This document shows positions 32,945-41,413 of a stretch of 61,278 nt of DNA, in pieces. The position numbers and the translations under genes were made by a program. Every line of letters begins with the position of its first letter. Position 1 is the stretch's first letter. The DNA is from Nitrospiraceae bacterium UBA2600. GTDB taxonomy: Bacteria; Nitrospirota; Thermodesulfovibrionia; Thermodesulfovibrionales; Thermodesulfovibrionaceae. The notes under the pieces are model-generated. The model was not told the origin of the DNA. It did no database searches and saw nothing but the letters and a program-made list of their open reading frames with translations. The stretch is taken from the NCBI GenBank assembly GCA_002339325.1, contig DDKK01000041.1:1-61278 (forward strand). The letters run 5' to 3'.

Positions 32945-34354
32945 ATGTCAAAGTTTGAGAAATTGAATGAAAAAGTTTGGGATTTTTTTTCATCGGTGGA
33001 TCTTGCCGTATCTCTTTTCATAGTAATTTCGATAGGTGCTGCTGTTGGCACAATCATACCTCAACAACCAGAGCCTGAGATAACGGTTAGATTTTTTTCA
33101 AAAATAATGTCTGAAGAAAATGCCATTAAAATCTACGAAGTAATAAATCTTTTAGACTTAAATAATCTTTACCACAGCTGGTGGTTTACTTTTCTGCTTT
33201 TCATGTTTGCTCTAAATCTTATTGTTTGTTCCCTTGACCGATTGCCTGTTCTTATTAAATCCTTTAAATCCCAGCCACAACCTCTTCCAATAAGTATAAT
33301 TGAAAAAATGCCAATAAAGAGAGAGATAAAGTTTAATGAAAAATCAGATTTCAAAAATAAAGTTATCGATCTTTTGAAAAAAAAAGGTTTTCAAACAGAT
33401 ATTTTTCATACATCAGAAGCTTTGCAAATTCAGGCAAAAAAATGGATTAAGACAAGGTTGGCCATATATGTCACACATTTAAGTATCCTAATAATTCTGG
33501 CAGGAGCCCTTATTGGAACTTTTTGGGGTTTTAGAGGCCATATGAATATAGTTGAGGGCACAGGCACTGATTTTGCCATTTCCGATGATGGCAAGGCAAT
33601 TCCATTAGGTTTCAAGGTATTTTGTGACCGTTTTGAAGTAGACTATTATGAAAATTCAGCAGTGCCTAAAGCCTACAGGAGCTATCTTAGAATTATAGAA
33701 AATGAAAATCCTGTAAAATTTAATGGAAAAGAGACTGTATTGATAGAGGTAAACCATCCCCTTTCCTACAAAGGAATAACATTTTATCAGGCCAGCTACG
33801 GATTTCAACCACAAGAAAATGCAGAATTCAGATTTACTTACTTTGATAAAAACGGAAAACCTGTTCCTCTAAAAGCAAAATTTGAGGAAAAATTTAAACT
33901 TCCAGGTCAAACTGTATCAGTTTCTGTAATAGATTTTTCACCAGCTTTAGGGATAGATGAACAAGGAAGATTATTCAATATGACAACAGATATGATAAAT
34001 CCAGCGGTTCTTCTTTTATTTGAAGACAAAGGAAAGAGAGAGAATCAGTGGATTTTGAAAAAAATTCCAGAGACATGGGAGACGCCATACGGCAGGATAA
34101 GATTTGATGAATTATGGGGAGCACAATACACAGGTATTCAGGTTCGTAAAGACCCTGGCGTTCCTTTAATTTACGCTGGTTCAATACTCATGTGCATAGG
34201 GCTTTTTGTGTCTCTTTTCCTAAGACCTATCAATTATTTTGTTACAATAAAGAATAATACAATATGCTTTTATGCCCCCTCTTCGAAGGGTAAGGTCATG
34301 ACAGAGAAAAAGCTTGAAGAAATAATTAGTGAATTGAAAGGAGAAGTATCATGA
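32945..34354 (+). CDS. resB: Cytochrome c biogenesis protein ResB (Ccs1)
   Basis: 469 residues. Hydrophobic helices lie near residues 18-40, 75-95, 165-190 and 405-425, with a large periplasmic domain between the last two, as in System II ResB/Ccs1. Opening KVWDFFSSVDLAVSLFIVISIGAAVGTIIPQ is typical. ResB works with CcsA to carry haem across the membrane and attach it to CxxCH motifs. The gene overlaps ccsA by ATGA. A TGGAGG ribosome site precedes it. Confidence 0.92.
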   Translation: MSKFEKLNEKVWDFFSSVDLAVSLFIVISIGAAVGTIIPQQPEPEITVRFFSKIMSEENAIKIYEVINLLDLNNLYHSWWFTFLLFMFALNLIVCSLDRLPVLIKSFKSQPQPLPISIIEKMPIKREIKFNEKSDFKNKVIDLLKKKGFQTDIFHTSEALQIQAKKWIKTRLAIYVTHLSILIILAGALIGTFWGFRGHMNIVEGTGTDFAISDDGKAIPLGFKVFCDRFEVDYYENSAVPKAYRSYLRIIENENPVKFNGKETVLIEVNHPLSYKGITFYQASYGFQPQENAEFRFTYFDKNGKPVPLKAKFEEKFKLPGQTVSVSVIDFSPALGIDEQGRLFNMTTDMINPAVLLLFEDKGKRENQWILKKIPETWETPYGRIRFDELWGAQYTGIQVRKDPGVPLIYAGSILMCIGLFVSLFLRPINYFVTIKNNTICFYAPSSKGKVMTEKKLEEIISELKGEVS

Positions 34355-35409
34355 GCTATCAGATAATTTCAATTGCAGGCTTATTCTATATTCTTGCAAT
34401 GCCTATATACATAATTTATATGCTCTCAAAAAATAACAAAGTTGGATATTTAGCTTCCACAACTTTATTATTAGGAGCATCTATTCATATATACGGGTTT
34501 GTAAGAAGATTTTTGGAAATGTATGCGATAAATCATTCTGTCATGAGAAGCATTCCGATTACTAATCTCTACGAAAGTCTTGTTTTCTTCGTTCTTTCTT
34601 TGGTTATTGGTTATCTTTTTATAGAATGGAAGTATAGAAAGAAGAGTTTCGGAGTTTTTATATCTATAATAGCAGGTATTGGAATCGGACTTACCGAGCT
34701 GCTTGGAATGGCAAGAGAAGTTCAACCTCTTGTTCCAGCGCTTAAGAGCAATTGGTTACTTGCCCATGTAACGCTAAGTTTTATCGCTTATGCAGCCTTT
34801 GCAATAAGCTTTATAACTGCTCTTTTACACATAATTGTATCATCAGAGAATAAAAAATCCTTCAAGTATTATTTTTCAACAGCTTTGCTGGGAGTTATGT
34901 TATTTGTCTTTATATCAATGATAATAGACATAATAACCGCTGGCAATCCAAAATCTGTAAAAATGTTTCACTCTACCCTTGGAAATTCTTCACTATCTAT
35001 TGCAATTTTAAGTTGGCTATCTCTTTTGGGCTTCATTTTTATTTCCTATAAGTTTAGCGATAAGTTAGTTAAGATATTGAAGGATTTTAGAATTGATGAT
35101 AATTTTTTAGAGGATATAACATACAAAGGAATTGCCTTTGGCTTCCCTATATTTACGATTGGCGGACTTGTGTTCGGAGCTATATGGGCAGATCAGGCGT
35201 GGGGTAGATACTGGGGATGGGACCCAAAAGAAACGTGGTCATTGATTACTTGGTTCGTTTATGCTTTTTATCTTCACGCAAAGTTTATAAGGGGTTGGCA
35301 GGCAAATAAAACATCCATGATAGCCGTAGTTGGTTTTATTGTAACCCTTTTTACTTATCTCGGCGTTAATCTATTTCTAAGCGGATTGCACTCATACGGA
35401 AGTATGTAA
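34351..35409 (+). CDS. ccsA: Cytochrome c biogenesis protein CcsA/ResC (haem handling)
   Basis: 352 residues, about eight membrane helices. The WWD haem-binding motif is present: WGRYWGWDPKETWSLITW in the C-terminal third, with flanking histidines (AHVTLS, FHSTLG, YLHAKF, GLHSYG) that could ligate haem. Together with ResB it is the System II cytochrome c synthase; the neighbouring 17-haem and tetrahaem cytochromes are evident clients. tsaD starts 4 nt after its stop. Confidence 0.93.
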   Translation: MSYQIISIAGLFYILAMPIYIIYMLSKNNKVGYLASTTLLLGASIHIYGFVRRFLEMYAINHSVMRSIPITNLYESLVFFVLSLVIGYLFIEWKYRKKSFGVFISIIAGIGIGLTELLGMAREVQPLVPALKSNWLLAHVTLSFIAYAAFAISFITALLHIIVSSENKKSFKYYFSTALLGVMLFVFISMIIDIITAGNPKSVKMFHSTLGNSSLSIAILSWLSLLGFIFISYKFSDKLVKILKDFRIDDNFLEDITYKGIAFGFPIFTIGGLVFGAIWADQAWGRYWGWDPKETWSLITWFVYAFYLHAKFIRGWQANKTSMIAVVGFIVTLFTYLGVNLFLSGLHSYGSM

Positions 35410-35413
35410 AGAG

Positions 35414-36415
35414 ATGTTAGTATTGGGAATTGATACGTCTTGTGATGACACCTCTGTGGCTGTTTTAGAGAATAGAAAAATTCTAAGCAATATTGTCTCT
35501 TCTCAGATACAGTTTCACAGCAAATACGGTGGCATCGTTCCTGAAATAGCCTCTCGTAAGCATATTGAGTGGATATGGGATGTTACCGATAGGGCTATAA
35601 CAGAAGCTAAGATTGATATTAAAGACATTGACCTGATAGCTGTATGTAAAGGCCCAGGGTTAATTGGTTCTCTTCTTGTAGGCCTATGTTTTGCCAAAGC
35701 TATAAGTTTTGCGAGTAAAAAACCAATTATAGGCGTTAATCATTTAGAAGCACACATTCACTCAGTTTTTCTGGAAGATAGATACCCTAATTTCCCCTTT
35801 TTAAGCCTTATCGTATCAGGGGGACATACAAGTTTATATAGAGTTGAGGATATTGGAAAGTATAAGGAGTTAGGCAGAACAAGAGATGATGCAGCAGGTG
35901 AGGCATACGATAAGATAGCCAAAATGATAGGTTTAACCTATCCAGGAGGTCCGTTAATTGATAAACTTGCAAAGGAGGGTAACGGAGAGCTTATAAAACT
36001 GCCAAAACCTATGCTTCACGGCACATTTGATTTCAGTTTTAGCGGTTTAAAAACCGCTGTAAAGTTGATACTAAATAACTTAAGCGATGAAGAGGGAGGA
36101 TTATCTGATAAACTGAGAAAAGACATTTCTGCATCTTTCCAGTCTGTTGTAGTAGAAGTGTTAATTGAGAAGATAAAAACCGCTTCAGAAAGGGAGAATC
36201 TAAAGAGAGTTGTAATAACAGGAGGAGTAGCTGCAAACAGTGAACTCAGGAAGCGAGCATTAGAACTCGAAAAAGAAGGTTTTGAGATTTATTTGCCATC
36301 AAAATCTCTATGTACAGATAACGCAGCAATGATTGCTATTGCAGGTTTACATAGATTTAAAAAAGGAGAAAGGTCAGACCTATACCTTAATGCCCGTGCT
36401 TATTTACCACTGTAA
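35414..36415 (+). CDS. tsaD: tRNA N6-adenosine threonylcarbamoyltransferase TsaD
   Basis: 333 residues of the Kae1/TsaD ASKHA fold: opening LGIDTSCDDTSVAV, metal-binding HLEAHIHS, SGGHTSLYRV, DDAAGEAYDKIAKMIGL and VTGGVAANSELR. TsaD transfers the threonylcarbamoyl group from TC-AMP to A37 of ANN-reading tRNAs with TsaB and TsaE. Its product is the substrate of MtaB, encoded elsewhere in this window. Length is standard. Confidence 0.95.
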   Translation: MLVLGIDTSCDDTSVAVLENRKILSNIVSSQIQFHSKYGGIVPEIASRKHIEWIWDVTDRAITEAKIDIKDIDLIAVCKGPGLIGSLLVGLCFAKAISFASKKPIIGVNHLEAHIHSVFLEDRYPNFPFLSLIVSGGHTSLYRVEDIGKYKELGRTRDDAAGEAYDKIAKMIGLTYPGGPLIDKLAKEGNGELIKLPKPMLHGTFDFSFSGLKTAVKLILNNLSDEEGGLSDKLRKDISASFQSVVVEVLIEKIKTASERENLKRVVITGGVAANSELRKRALELEKEGFEIYLPSKSLCTDNAAMIAIAGLHRFKKGERSDLYLNARAYLPL

Positions 36416-36486
36416 GTGTTTATGCTAAAATAAATATTTAAAAATTTCCTTAAAAGGATTTTATTATTAAAAATTGGAGGCAACAA

Positions 36487-37674
36487 ATGAAAATTATATT
36501 AGCTTATTCGGGCGGTCTTGACACATCTGTTGCAATTAAATGGTTAAAGGATAAGTATTCTGCTGAAGTAATAGCTTTCTGCGCCGATATAGGACAGGAG
36601 GAGAATTTTCAAGAAATTGCTGAAAAGGCTATTAAAACCGGAGCATCTAAGGTATTTATAGAGGACTTGAAGGAAGAATTTGTAAGAGACTTTGTATTTC
36701 CCATGTTAAGAGCAAATGCCGTTTACGAGGGTGGTTATCTTATGGGAACTTCCATTGCAAGACCTTTAATTGCAAAAAAACAAATAGAGATTGCCATTAG
36801 TGAAAAAGCAGAGGCTGTGGCTCACGGAGCTACAGGAAAAGGAAATGACCAAGTTAGATTTGAGCTAACCTATTATGCTCTAAAGCCGGACATAAAGGTT
36901 ATAGCTCCATGGAGAGACTGGGAGTTTTCATCGAGAAGCTCACTGATTGAATATGCAGAAAAAAATAAAATACCCGTTCAGGCAACAAAGGAGAAGCCTT
37001 ACAGTATTGACAGAAACTTATTTCATATAAGTTATGAGGGAGGCATACTCGAAGACCCTTGGAATGAACCACCTTCTGATATGTATACAATGACCTTGCC
37101 TCCAGAAAAAGCTTCCGATACTCCTCTATTTGTTGAAATAGATTATGAAAATGGAGACCCCGTAGCAATTAACGGAGAAAGATTAAGTCCCGCCAGTTTA
37201 CTTCAGAGACTTAACAAAATGGCTGGAGAAAACGGCATCGGAAGAGTCGACATTGTCGAAAATAGATATGTTGGTATTAAATCGAGAGGTGTTTACGAGA
37301 CTCCTGGGGGTACAGTTCTTCATATTGCTCACAAAGCCATTGAATCTATTACAATGGACAGAGAAATAATGCATCTTAGAGATAGTCTTATACCAAGATA
37401 TGCTGAATTGATTTATTATGGCTATTGGTTTTCACCAGAAAGAGAGGCGTTACAGAAGTTAATTGATGAAACTCAGAAAAATGTTACAGGAACAGTAAGA
37501 CTTAAATTTTATAAAGGTAACTGTATTGTTCTCGGTAGAAAGTCACCCTACTCTCTTTACAAAAAAGAGCTTGCAACTTTTGAAAAAGACCAAGTTTATA
37601 ATCAAAAGGATGCTGAAGGTTTTATTAAAATAAATGCTCTGAGGCTTCGAACAATCAAGAAATATAATGAATGA
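36487..37674 (+). CDS. argG: Argininosuccinate synthase
   Basis: 395 residues, a full-length type. N-terminal PP-loop ATP site AYSGGLDTSVAIKWL, then citrulline/aspartate-binding segments GATGKGNDQVRFEL and ENRYVGIKSRGVYETPGG. It condenses citrulline and aspartate, with ATP, in arginine synthesis. TTGGAGG provides a strong ribosome site. The 71-nt gap before it is AT-rich and probably holds its promoter. It overlaps dprA by 8 nt. Confidence 0.97.
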   Translation: MKIILAYSGGLDTSVAIKWLKDKYSAEVIAFCADIGQEENFQEIAEKAIKTGASKVFIEDLKEEFVRDFVFPMLRANAVYEGGYLMGTSIARPLIAKKQIEIAISEKAEAVAHGATGKGNDQVRFELTYYALKPDIKVIAPWRDWEFSSRSSLIEYAEKNKIPVQATKEKPYSIDRNLFHISYEGGILEDPWNEPPSDMYTMTLPPEKASDTPLFVEIDYENGDPVAINGERLSPASLLQRLNKMAGENGIGRVDIVENRYVGIKSRGVYETPGGTVLHIAHKAIESITMDREIMHLRDSLIPRYAELIYYGYWFSPEREALQKLIDETQKNVTGTVRLKFYKGNCIVLGRKSPYSLYKKELATFEKDQVYNQKDAEGFIKINALRLRTIKKYNE

Positions 37675-38767
37675 AGAAGAAAAGAAGTTTGCTTTAGCTC
37701 TAAATGAGATACAAGACGTTGGTATTGTGAGCATAAAAAAGCTCCTTTCGAAATTTGGTTCTTTCAGAAATATATTTAATGCCGACATAGATGCAATTTC
37801 CTCTGTCGAGGGAGTTGGTATTGAGAGAGCAAGAAGGATAAGGAATTTCAATGAATGGAATAAAATAGAAAAACTGATTGAAGAGTGCGAAAAGAAAGAC
37901 ATTAGAATATACACTCTTATGGACAAAGATTATCCAAAAAACTTAAGAGAGATTTATGACCCTCCCGTAGTTTTGTTTTGCAGAGGAGAGATAATACCAG
38001 AGGATAAATTTGGAATTGCAGTTGTTGGTTCGCGAAAAATGACTGAATATGGAAGACGGGTAACTGAAAAAATAGCTGCTGAGCTTGCTTTAATGGGCAT
38101 ATGCATAGTAAGTGGTCTTGCACGAGGTATAGACTCAACTGCACACGGAGCAGCTTTAGATAGAAATGGAAGAACAGTTGCCGTTTTAGGTAGTGGAGTA
38201 TGCAATATCTATCCACCTGAAAACAAAAGGCTTGCAGATAGAATAATTCAACGTGGAGCAATAATCAGTGAATTTCATCCCTACGAGCCACCTAAGAAAG
38301 AGAACTTTCCAAGAAGAAACAGAATAATAAGTGGCATGACCATCGGAACAGTAGTAACAGAGGCAACTTTAAACTCTGGAGCACTAATCACTTCCTCTTT
38401 TGCACTTGAACAAGGTAGAGAAGTATTTGCTGTTCCAGGAAATATAACCTCTAAAAATTCAGAGGGAACAAATTATTTGATAAAAAAAGGAGCCAAATTA
38501 GTCTCATCTGTAGAAGACATACTTGAAGAAATTATGCCCTTTATTCCATCATTAAAGGACACAATAAAAGAACAAAAGGCTGCTCCAGCGGTTATTTTAA
38601 AGGAAGACGAAAAGGCGGTTTTTGATATTCTTGAAGAACCATTGAATTTAGATGAGATTTTAATTAAAACAGGATTAAATATTTCGAATTTAGTTGACAT
38701 TATTTTGAAATTAGAGATAAAAGGATTAATAATAAAGAGAGAAGGAAGATATATCAGGAGGAATTAG
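37667..38767 (+). CDS. dprA: DNA-processing protein DprA (Smf)
   Basis: 366 residues. An N-terminal helix-hairpin-helix/SAM-like segment (about 1-75, ISSVEGVGIERARRIR) precedes the Rossmann-fold DprA core with VVGSRKMTEYGRR, SGLARGIDSTAHGAAL, LGSGVCNIYPPENKRL and PRRNRIISGM, and a C-terminal winged helix (about 300-366). DprA loads RecA on incoming single-stranded DNA in natural transformation, but the gene is also common in non-competent bacteria. It sits before a small gene and topA, a widely kept order. Confidence 0.94.
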   Translation: MNEEEKKFALALNEIQDVGIVSIKKLLSKFGSFRNIFNADIDAISSVEGVGIERARRIRNFNEWNKIEKLIEECEKKDIRIYTLMDKDYPKNLREIYDPPVVLFCRGEIIPEDKFGIAVVGSRKMTEYGRRVTEKIAAELALMGICIVSGLARGIDSTAHGAALDRNGRTVAVLGSGVCNIYPPENKRLADRIIQRGAIISEFHPYEPPKKENFPRRNRIISGMTIGTVVTEATLNSGALITSSFALEQGREVFAVPGNITSKNSEGTNYLIKKGAKLVSSVEDILEEIMPFIPSLKDTIKEQKAAPAVILKEDEKAVFDILEEPLNLDEILIKTGLNISNLVDIILKLEIKGLIIKREGRYIRRN

Positions 38768-39043
38768 ATGAAACTTCTTGATTTTTTAAGGGTGCTCGCA
38801 AGACAACTCATAGACAATGACTACAATGAAGAGTCAATAAAAGAGCTATCGCTAATGGATATTGATTTAAATCAAATCAAGGAAGAGCTTAATTTTATTG
38901 AAGGAAGTGAACTGATTGATATCGAAGAGATTGACATGATAAGAGCTTTACTGGTTTATTTACTTATGAGGGAGACCGATTTACACGAAGATGATATATA
39001 TAGTTTTATTTTCAGTAAAGGTAAACAGATAGTATGGAACTGA
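38768..39043 (+). CDS. Small acidic protein between dprA and topA, possibly Smg/DUF494-like
   Basis: 91 residues, strongly acidic and helical, starting directly after the dprA stop and overlapping topA by 10 nt. In many bacteria the position next to dprA is held by smg (DUF494), about 150 residues long; the segment MDIDLNQIKEELNFIEG could match the Smg helix-turn-helix part, but the similarity is weak and this protein is much shorter. I do not assign a function. Tight packing and overlap make it a real gene. Confidence 0.6.
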   Translation: MKLLDFLRVLARQLIDNDYNEESIKELSLMDIDLNQIKEELNFIEGSELIDIEEIDMIRALLVYLLMRETDLHEDDIYSFIFSKGKQIVWN

Positions 39044-41361
39044 AGAAAAAAAATTTAATAATTGTCGAATCGCCAGCTAAGGCAAAGACTATTAATAAAA
39101 TATTAGGTAAAGATTTTCAGGTCAAGGCATCAGTAGGACACATAAAAGACCTGCCTGAAGACAGGCTCGGTATAGATATTGATAATAAATTTGAACCAGA
39201 ATACATAATAATTCCAGGTAAGGAAAAGATTGTAAATGAACTAATAGAGACGGCAAAGAATGCAGACAAAATTTTTATAGCTACAGACCCTGACAGAGAA
39301 GGTGAAGCAATTGCTTATCACATAGCTGAAGAGATAAAATCTCCTGAAGACAAGGTATACAGAGCAATTTTCAATGAAATAACTCCAACAGCTGTTAAGT
39401 CTGCCATTGAAAATCCTTCTAAAATTGATATAAACAAAGTTTATTCTCAACAGGCAAGAAGAATACTTGATAGACTTGTAGGATACAACTTAAGTCCTTT
39501 CCTATGGAAGAAAGTTAAGAGAGGTTTGTCTGCAGGAAGAGTTCAGTCTGTTGCATTAAGAATGGTTGTTGAAAGAGAAAAAGAGATACTTACCTTCAAG
39601 CCTCAAGACTACTGGACAATAACTGCTAAATTTAAAGAAAAAGAATATGAGATAGAGGCAAATTTATATAAATATAAAGGTAAGCTTCTTGTCGAAAGAA
39701 AAGAGGATAAAAAATTTTTAATAACCGACGAACAAACAGCCCTAAAAATTAAGGATGAGTTAGGTAAGCTTAGTTATATTCTTTCAAAGATAGAAAGAAA
39801 GAAGAAAAAGAAAAATCCACCTGAACCATTTAGAACTGCTACTTTACAGGCTCAAGCATCGTCGGTATTAGGATTTTCACCAAAAAAGACGATGATGTTA
39901 GCCCAACAGCTCTATGAGGGAATAGACATAGAAGGTGTTCGAGTAGGATTAATCACTTATATGAGGACAGACTCGACAAGAGTAGCAGAGGAAGCAAAAA
40001 AATGGGCTAAAAAAATAATAGAAGTAAGCTATGGAAAGGAATATGTTGGAGGAAGCAAAATAGGGGAAGGCAAAAAACAGGCAAAATCTATTCAGGATGC
40101 CCATGAATGTATCAGACCAACATATCCTGACAAGTCTCCCGATACAATTAAAAAAAACCTATCTCCAGACCAATTTGCACTTTATAAACTTATATGGGAT
40201 AGATTTTTAGCAAGCCAAATGTCTCCTGCAGAAATTGACCAGACTACTTATGTAATCGAAGATTTGAATAATACTGCTCAGTTCAGGGTTAGTGGTTCTT
40301 TAATCTCCTTTCCCGGATTTCTTGTGCTGTATCGCGATGAAGAAACTGAAGAGGATTTAATCTTACCACCTCTACAAGAAAATACTACTCTCGAAATTAT
40401 CAATATAAGTTCGCAGAAACATACGACTGAACCACCTCCTCGTTATACAGAGGCCACCTTAGTTAAGGCATTGGAAGATAAGGGAATAGGAAGACCATCA
40501 ACATATGCAACGATTTTAAGTACAATTCAAGACCGAGGATATGTAAGGAAGATAAAACAAAGGCTTCAGCCAACCTATTTAGGATTTCTCGTAAACGACC
40601 TTCTTGAAGAAAAGTTTCCCGAATTAATGGATTACAACTTTACCGCTCGAATGGAGGAAGATTTAGATAAGATTTCATTAAAAGAGGCAGAATGGCGGAG
40701 AGTAATAGAGGAGTTTTACAGCGAATTTGAAAAGGCTCTCCAGAGTGCCTCAAAGATATCGAGAATTAGCAAGCCCAAAGAAATAAAAACTTCGGTAAAA
40801 TGTGATAAATGTGGAAAAGATATGGTGATTAGATGGAGTAAAGGAAATCCTTTTATGGCTTGCTCAGGTTATCCAGAGTGTAAAAATACTAAATCAATAA
40901 TAAATGAAAGTGAAAACAATTCGGTTATCAAACAGTTAGATGAGAAATGTCCGGAGTGTGGTTCTCCACTACTATTAAGACCAGGCAGAAGAGGTGAATT
41001 TATCGCCTGTTCAAGGTATCCTGAATGTAAATTTACAAAATCCATAACAGCTAAAGCAAAATGTCCAAACTGTGGAGGTGATATTGTAAGAAAAAACGGA
41101 AGAAAAAATAGAACATTCTGGGCCTGTGCGAATTATCCTAACTGTAAGTTTATATTACCAAGCGAACCTTACCCAAAAGAATGTCCTAAATGTGGAGCAC
41201 CTTATATGCTTAAGAGAAAAGATAGAGAGGGAAATGAAATTTTAGTTTGCCATAATAACAAATGTAAAGTTAAAATAGAGTTTAAGGAAAATTCGGCTGG
41301 GACCGACCCTGCGCAACAGAATGGTGTGAACCCCGCCAGGTCCGGAAGGAAGCAACGGTAA
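39034..41361 (+). CDS. topA: DNA topoisomerase I (type IA) with four C-terminal zinc ribbons
   Basis: 775 residues. TOPRIM domain at the N terminus (IVESPAKAKTINKIL, DPDREGEAIAYHI), active-site tyrosine Y309 in GLITYMRTDSTR, and four consecutive zinc-ribbon modules from about residue 585 (CDKCGKD, CPECGSP, CPNCGGD, CPKCGAP). It relaxes negative supercoils. The last 20 or so codons, including the TAA stop, lie inside the SRP RNA gene that starts at 41299, so the C-terminal tail after KVKIEFKEN is encoded by RNA-gene sequence. The tail is therefore unlikely to be under protein-level selection. Confidence 0.95.
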   Translation: MELKKKNLIIVESPAKAKTINKILGKDFQVKASVGHIKDLPEDRLGIDIDNKFEPEYIIIPGKEKIVNELIETAKNADKIFIATDPDREGEAIAYHIAEEIKSPEDKVYRAIFNEITPTAVKSAIENPSKIDINKVYSQQARRILDRLVGYNLSPFLWKKVKRGLSAGRVQSVALRMVVEREKEILTFKPQDYWTITAKFKEKEYEIEANLYKYKGKLLVERKEDKKFLITDEQTALKIKDELGKLSYILSKIERKKKKKNPPEPFRTATLQAQASSVLGFSPKKTMMLAQQLYEGIDIEGVRVGLITYMRTDSTRVAEEAKKWAKKIIEVSYGKEYVGGSKIGEGKKQAKSIQDAHECIRPTYPDKSPDTIKKNLSPDQFALYKLIWDRFLASQMSPAEIDQTTYVIEDLNNTAQFRVSGSLISFPGFLVLYRDEETEEDLILPPLQENTTLEIINISSQKHTTEPPPRYTEATLVKALEDKGIGRPSTYATILSTIQDRGYVRKIKQRLQPTYLGFLVNDLLEEKFPELMDYNFTARMEEDLDKISLKEAEWRRVIEEFYSEFEKALQSASKISRISKPKEIKTSVKCDKCGKDMVIRWSKGNPFMACSGYPECKNTKSIINESENNSVIKQLDEKCPECGSPLLLRPGRRGEFIACSRYPECKFTKSITAKAKCPNCGGDIVRKNGRKNRTFWACANYPNCKFILPSEPYPKECPKCGAPYMLKRKDREGNEILVCHNNKCKVKIEFKENSAGTDPAQQNGVNPARSGRKQR

Positions 41362-41396
41362 GCATTTAATTCTGGGTGCCGCAGCAAGTCGGTCCC
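41299..41396 (+). ncRNA. ffs: Signal recognition particle RNA (4.5S type)
   Basis: A single long hairpin of about 98 nt. The ends pair perfectly (GGGACCGAC at 41299-41307 with GTCGGTCCC at 41388-41396), inner helices CTGCG/CGCAG and CAGAAT/ATTCTG follow, and the apex holds the conserved Ffh-binding core (GTGAACCCCGCCAGG, the GGAA tetraloop in CCGGAAGG, then AGCAACGG). It binds Ffh to target nascent membrane proteins. It overlaps the 3' 63 nt of topA and lies 17 nt before dnaX, the order ffs-dnaX-ybaB-recR being widespread. Confidence 0.95.
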
Positions 41397-41413
41397 TTTA
41401 ACAAGGAATAAAA

